This document shows, piece after piece, positions 62,652 through 64,000 of a stretch of DNA of 64,000 nucleotides (position 1 is the first letter of the stretch; every line of letters starts with the position of its first letter). The position numbers were made by a program, and so were the translations under genes. Origin of the DNA: Archangium violaceum Cb vi76 (lineage in GTDB: Bacteria; Myxococcota; Myxococcia; Myxococcales; Myxococcaceae); the NCBI RefSeq assembly GCF_000733295.1, contig NZ_JPMI01000026.1, forward strand, positions 1-64,000, written 5' to 3'. A model generated the notes under the pieces. It did no database searches. It was not told the origin of the DNA and saw only the letters and a program-made list of their open reading frames with translations.

Positions 62652-64000
62652 TCAGCGCCTGGCCTTCACCGCCTCGATGTTGTCGTCATCAGCACGCTCC
62701 TCCCAGTCGAGCAGGTGGTACGGGTCGATACCGGCCAGGACGGGCTCGCGCGGCACCGTCACCGTGATCGTCTGCTCGCCGGAACGGATGCGATGCAGCC
62801 GCACATCCAGCGGCGCGCTCAACCCACCAGCGCCCTCCCCGGCCGGGCCGAATACGCCAATCGGCACATCCTCGTCCATCGGCACCTCTGTCTCCACGCC
62901 CGTGCTGTCGTACACCACCTTGCGCGCCCGCACGTCGAGCGTCACCTGCCATGTGCCTGCTCCGAGCTGCTCCGCCATGGCTCGCTCCGTCTTGAACTCC
63001 CAGATCGTGTTCACCTCGAACAGGTCGTGCAGGAGGGGCTTCAGCGAGTCAGGCGTGACCGCGCGGAGCTCGCGATACAGGTCCAGGGTGGTTGCCCGGG
63101 GAGCCCCGGCCGCGTCGTGCTTCTCGATCAGGCGCCGGAGTGCGAGGTTCACCTGCTCCGAACCGACGTACTCGCTCAAGGCGTACATCGCGAAGGGACC
63201 CCTGCGGTAGGCGAGGTACGGATCGAGCGCCCGGAGCAACGGTTCACCGCGGCGGATCGGCGGGTACGGATGGGGTTGGCGCATGAAGGCCAGGAGCCGC
63301 CGAAGCTGCTCCTCCCCGCGTGACGCTTTCACGGCCTGCATCGCGGAGTACCAGGCGAGCCCCTCGCTCAGAAACGGTGCCCCCTCGACGAGTGCGTACG
63401 GGAGGGTCCACTGGTGCGCCATCTCGTGTGCCACCACCGCAGAGGGGAAATCGAGGCTCCTCTCTTCATCCTCGGGACTCCAGAAGGGGAAGCCCTCTCC
63501 ATGGGTGAGCATGCTGGGCTCGGCGTGCAGCCCCGTACCGAGGCGGCCGGGATGCTCGACGATGCTGAGGTGGCGGTACGGATAGGGACCGAACTGCTCG
63601 GTGTAATAGCCCAACGAGGCCCGCACGCTTCGCATCACGCGGTCCAGGTGCGCGGTGTGTTCCGGGTGATGGAAGATCCGGATCGCGACATCCTTCCACT
63701 GTCCTTCGTGCACCGCGTAGTCAGCGGAGAAGAAGGCCCACTCGCTCCCGATCGGGGCATCGCTGGAGTAGTGGAAGTAGCGGCGGCCGCCCTCGGTCCA
63801 CGCCCGGCGCAACGCTCCCGGCGCGACGGCGACCTGGTCCTCGTCCGTTCCCACCACCGCCTCGAAGGCGCTCCCCCCACCACGCGACGCGGGCTCGCGT
63901 GCTTCGACGTCGGAGAGAGAGGCGATCACCGGGCGCGGCTCGAGCCCGTGTGCCCGCCGGTCCGAAGCGCTCACGAGCTCGCGATGCCGCTGATAGCCGA
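62652..64000 (-). CDS. M1-type metallopeptidase, C-terminal part (runs off edge)
   Basis: About 449 residues are visible; the reading frame continues past 64000 (GTG 63974 is internal), so the N-terminus is missing. The gluzincin site VVAHEMAHQWTLPYALVEGA, FLSEGLAWYS supplies HExxH and the third ligand Glu 19 residues later. A segment with HPGRLGTGLHAEPSMLTHGE takes the place of the GAMEN motif. The C-terminal part is a beta-sandwich (VRARKVVYDSTGVETEVPMD). Proteins of this kind are often fused to or encoded with ABC transporter permeases; whether that holds here cannot be seen. Confidence 0.8.
   Translation of the reverse strand, partial: GYQRHRELVSASDRRAHGLEPRPVIASLSDVEAREPASRGGGSAFEAVVGTDEDQVAVAPGALRRAWTEGGRRYFHYSSDAPIGSEWAFFSADYAVHEGQWKDVAIRIFHHPEHTAHLDRVMRSVRASLGYYTEQFGPYPYRHLSIVEHPGRLGTGLHAEPSMLTHGEGFPFWSPEDEERSLDFPSAVVAHEMAHQWTLPYALVEGAPFLSEGLAWYSAMQAVKASRGEEQLRRLLAFMRQPHPYPPIRRGEPLLRALDPYLAYRRGPFAMYALSEYVGSEQVNLALRRLIEKHDAAGAPRATTLDLYRELRAVTPDSLKPLLHDLFEVNTIWEFKTERAMAEQLGAGTWQVTLDVRARKVVYDSTGVETEVPMDEDVPIGVFGPAGEGAGGLSAPLDVRLHRIRSGEQTITVTVPREPVLAGIDPYHLLDWEERADDDNIEAVKARR

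Overview
The window is GC-rich (roughly two thirds G+C by eye) and looks like a chromosome segment of a myxobacterium, most likely of the Cystobacter/Archangium/Stigmatella group (inference). The reasons are several Ser/Thr kinases of the myxobacterial type, a DUF2381 protein next to one of them, a CFI-box protein, an AHH nuclease with an imm11-type partner, TSP3-OmpA and Omp85-type outer-membrane proteins, and a sugar phosphate cyclase like the 2-epi-valiolone synthase known from Stigmatella. No 16S rRNA, CRISPR array or plasmid origin is seen.

Layout. 1-14.3 kb is an accessory, partly decayed zone: a Cys-rich partial protein, a ccmH/TPR remnant, an alpha/beta hydrolase, a frameshifted large protein, a two-gene unit with a 1320-residue M6-like metalloprotease, a divergent SDR/LysR pair, a DHFR-like reductase, remnants of an NAD(P)-binding protein and an IS66 transposase, and an S41 peptidase. 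14.36-31.32 kb is bounded by an 80-bp perfect direct repeat made of the 3' end of ssrA plus its terminator; the intact tmRNA gene (minus strand, 31299-31660) lies at its right edge. This is the signature of an integrated island. Its cargo is an IS91-like transposase remnant, a kinase-AAA-TPR regulator, two small unknown proteins, a YcaO/TfuA pair, an FHA-GAF histidine kinase, an XRE/XRE/pseudokinase module, a lipoprotein operon, and a DUF2381/kinase pair. No integrase gene is visible.

31.8-38.3 kb is envelope and housekeeping: an M16 peptidase pair, an OmpA-TSP3 protein and zwf. 38.4-45.8 kb is a tight eight-gene operon (GMC oxidoreductase, sedoheptulose-phosphate cyclase, three cupins, Zn-alcohol dehydrogenase, SDR, VOC protein) ending in a clear terminator. 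It probably makes an uncharacterised C7-cyclitol product; the divergent zwf could feed pentose-phosphate precursors. 45.8-49.7 kb holds an S1P-lyase-like enzyme, a DUF819 permease and an Omp85-like barrel. 49.7-55.9 kb holds TlpA, CFI-box, HtrA-like, zinc-ribbon-like, SPOUT methyltransferase, lipoprotein and purC genes.

55.87-58.02 kb is a small cassette with an AHH nuclease toxin, its imm11-type immunity gene and an IS91-like remnant, bounded by a 29-bp perfect direct repeat that matches the tmRNA/tRNA 3' end. 58-64 kb holds a large Ig-repeat lipoprotein, a three-repeat peptidoglycan-binding hydrolase, a decayed lipoprotein gene and the C-terminal part of an M1-type metallopeptidase running off the right edge.
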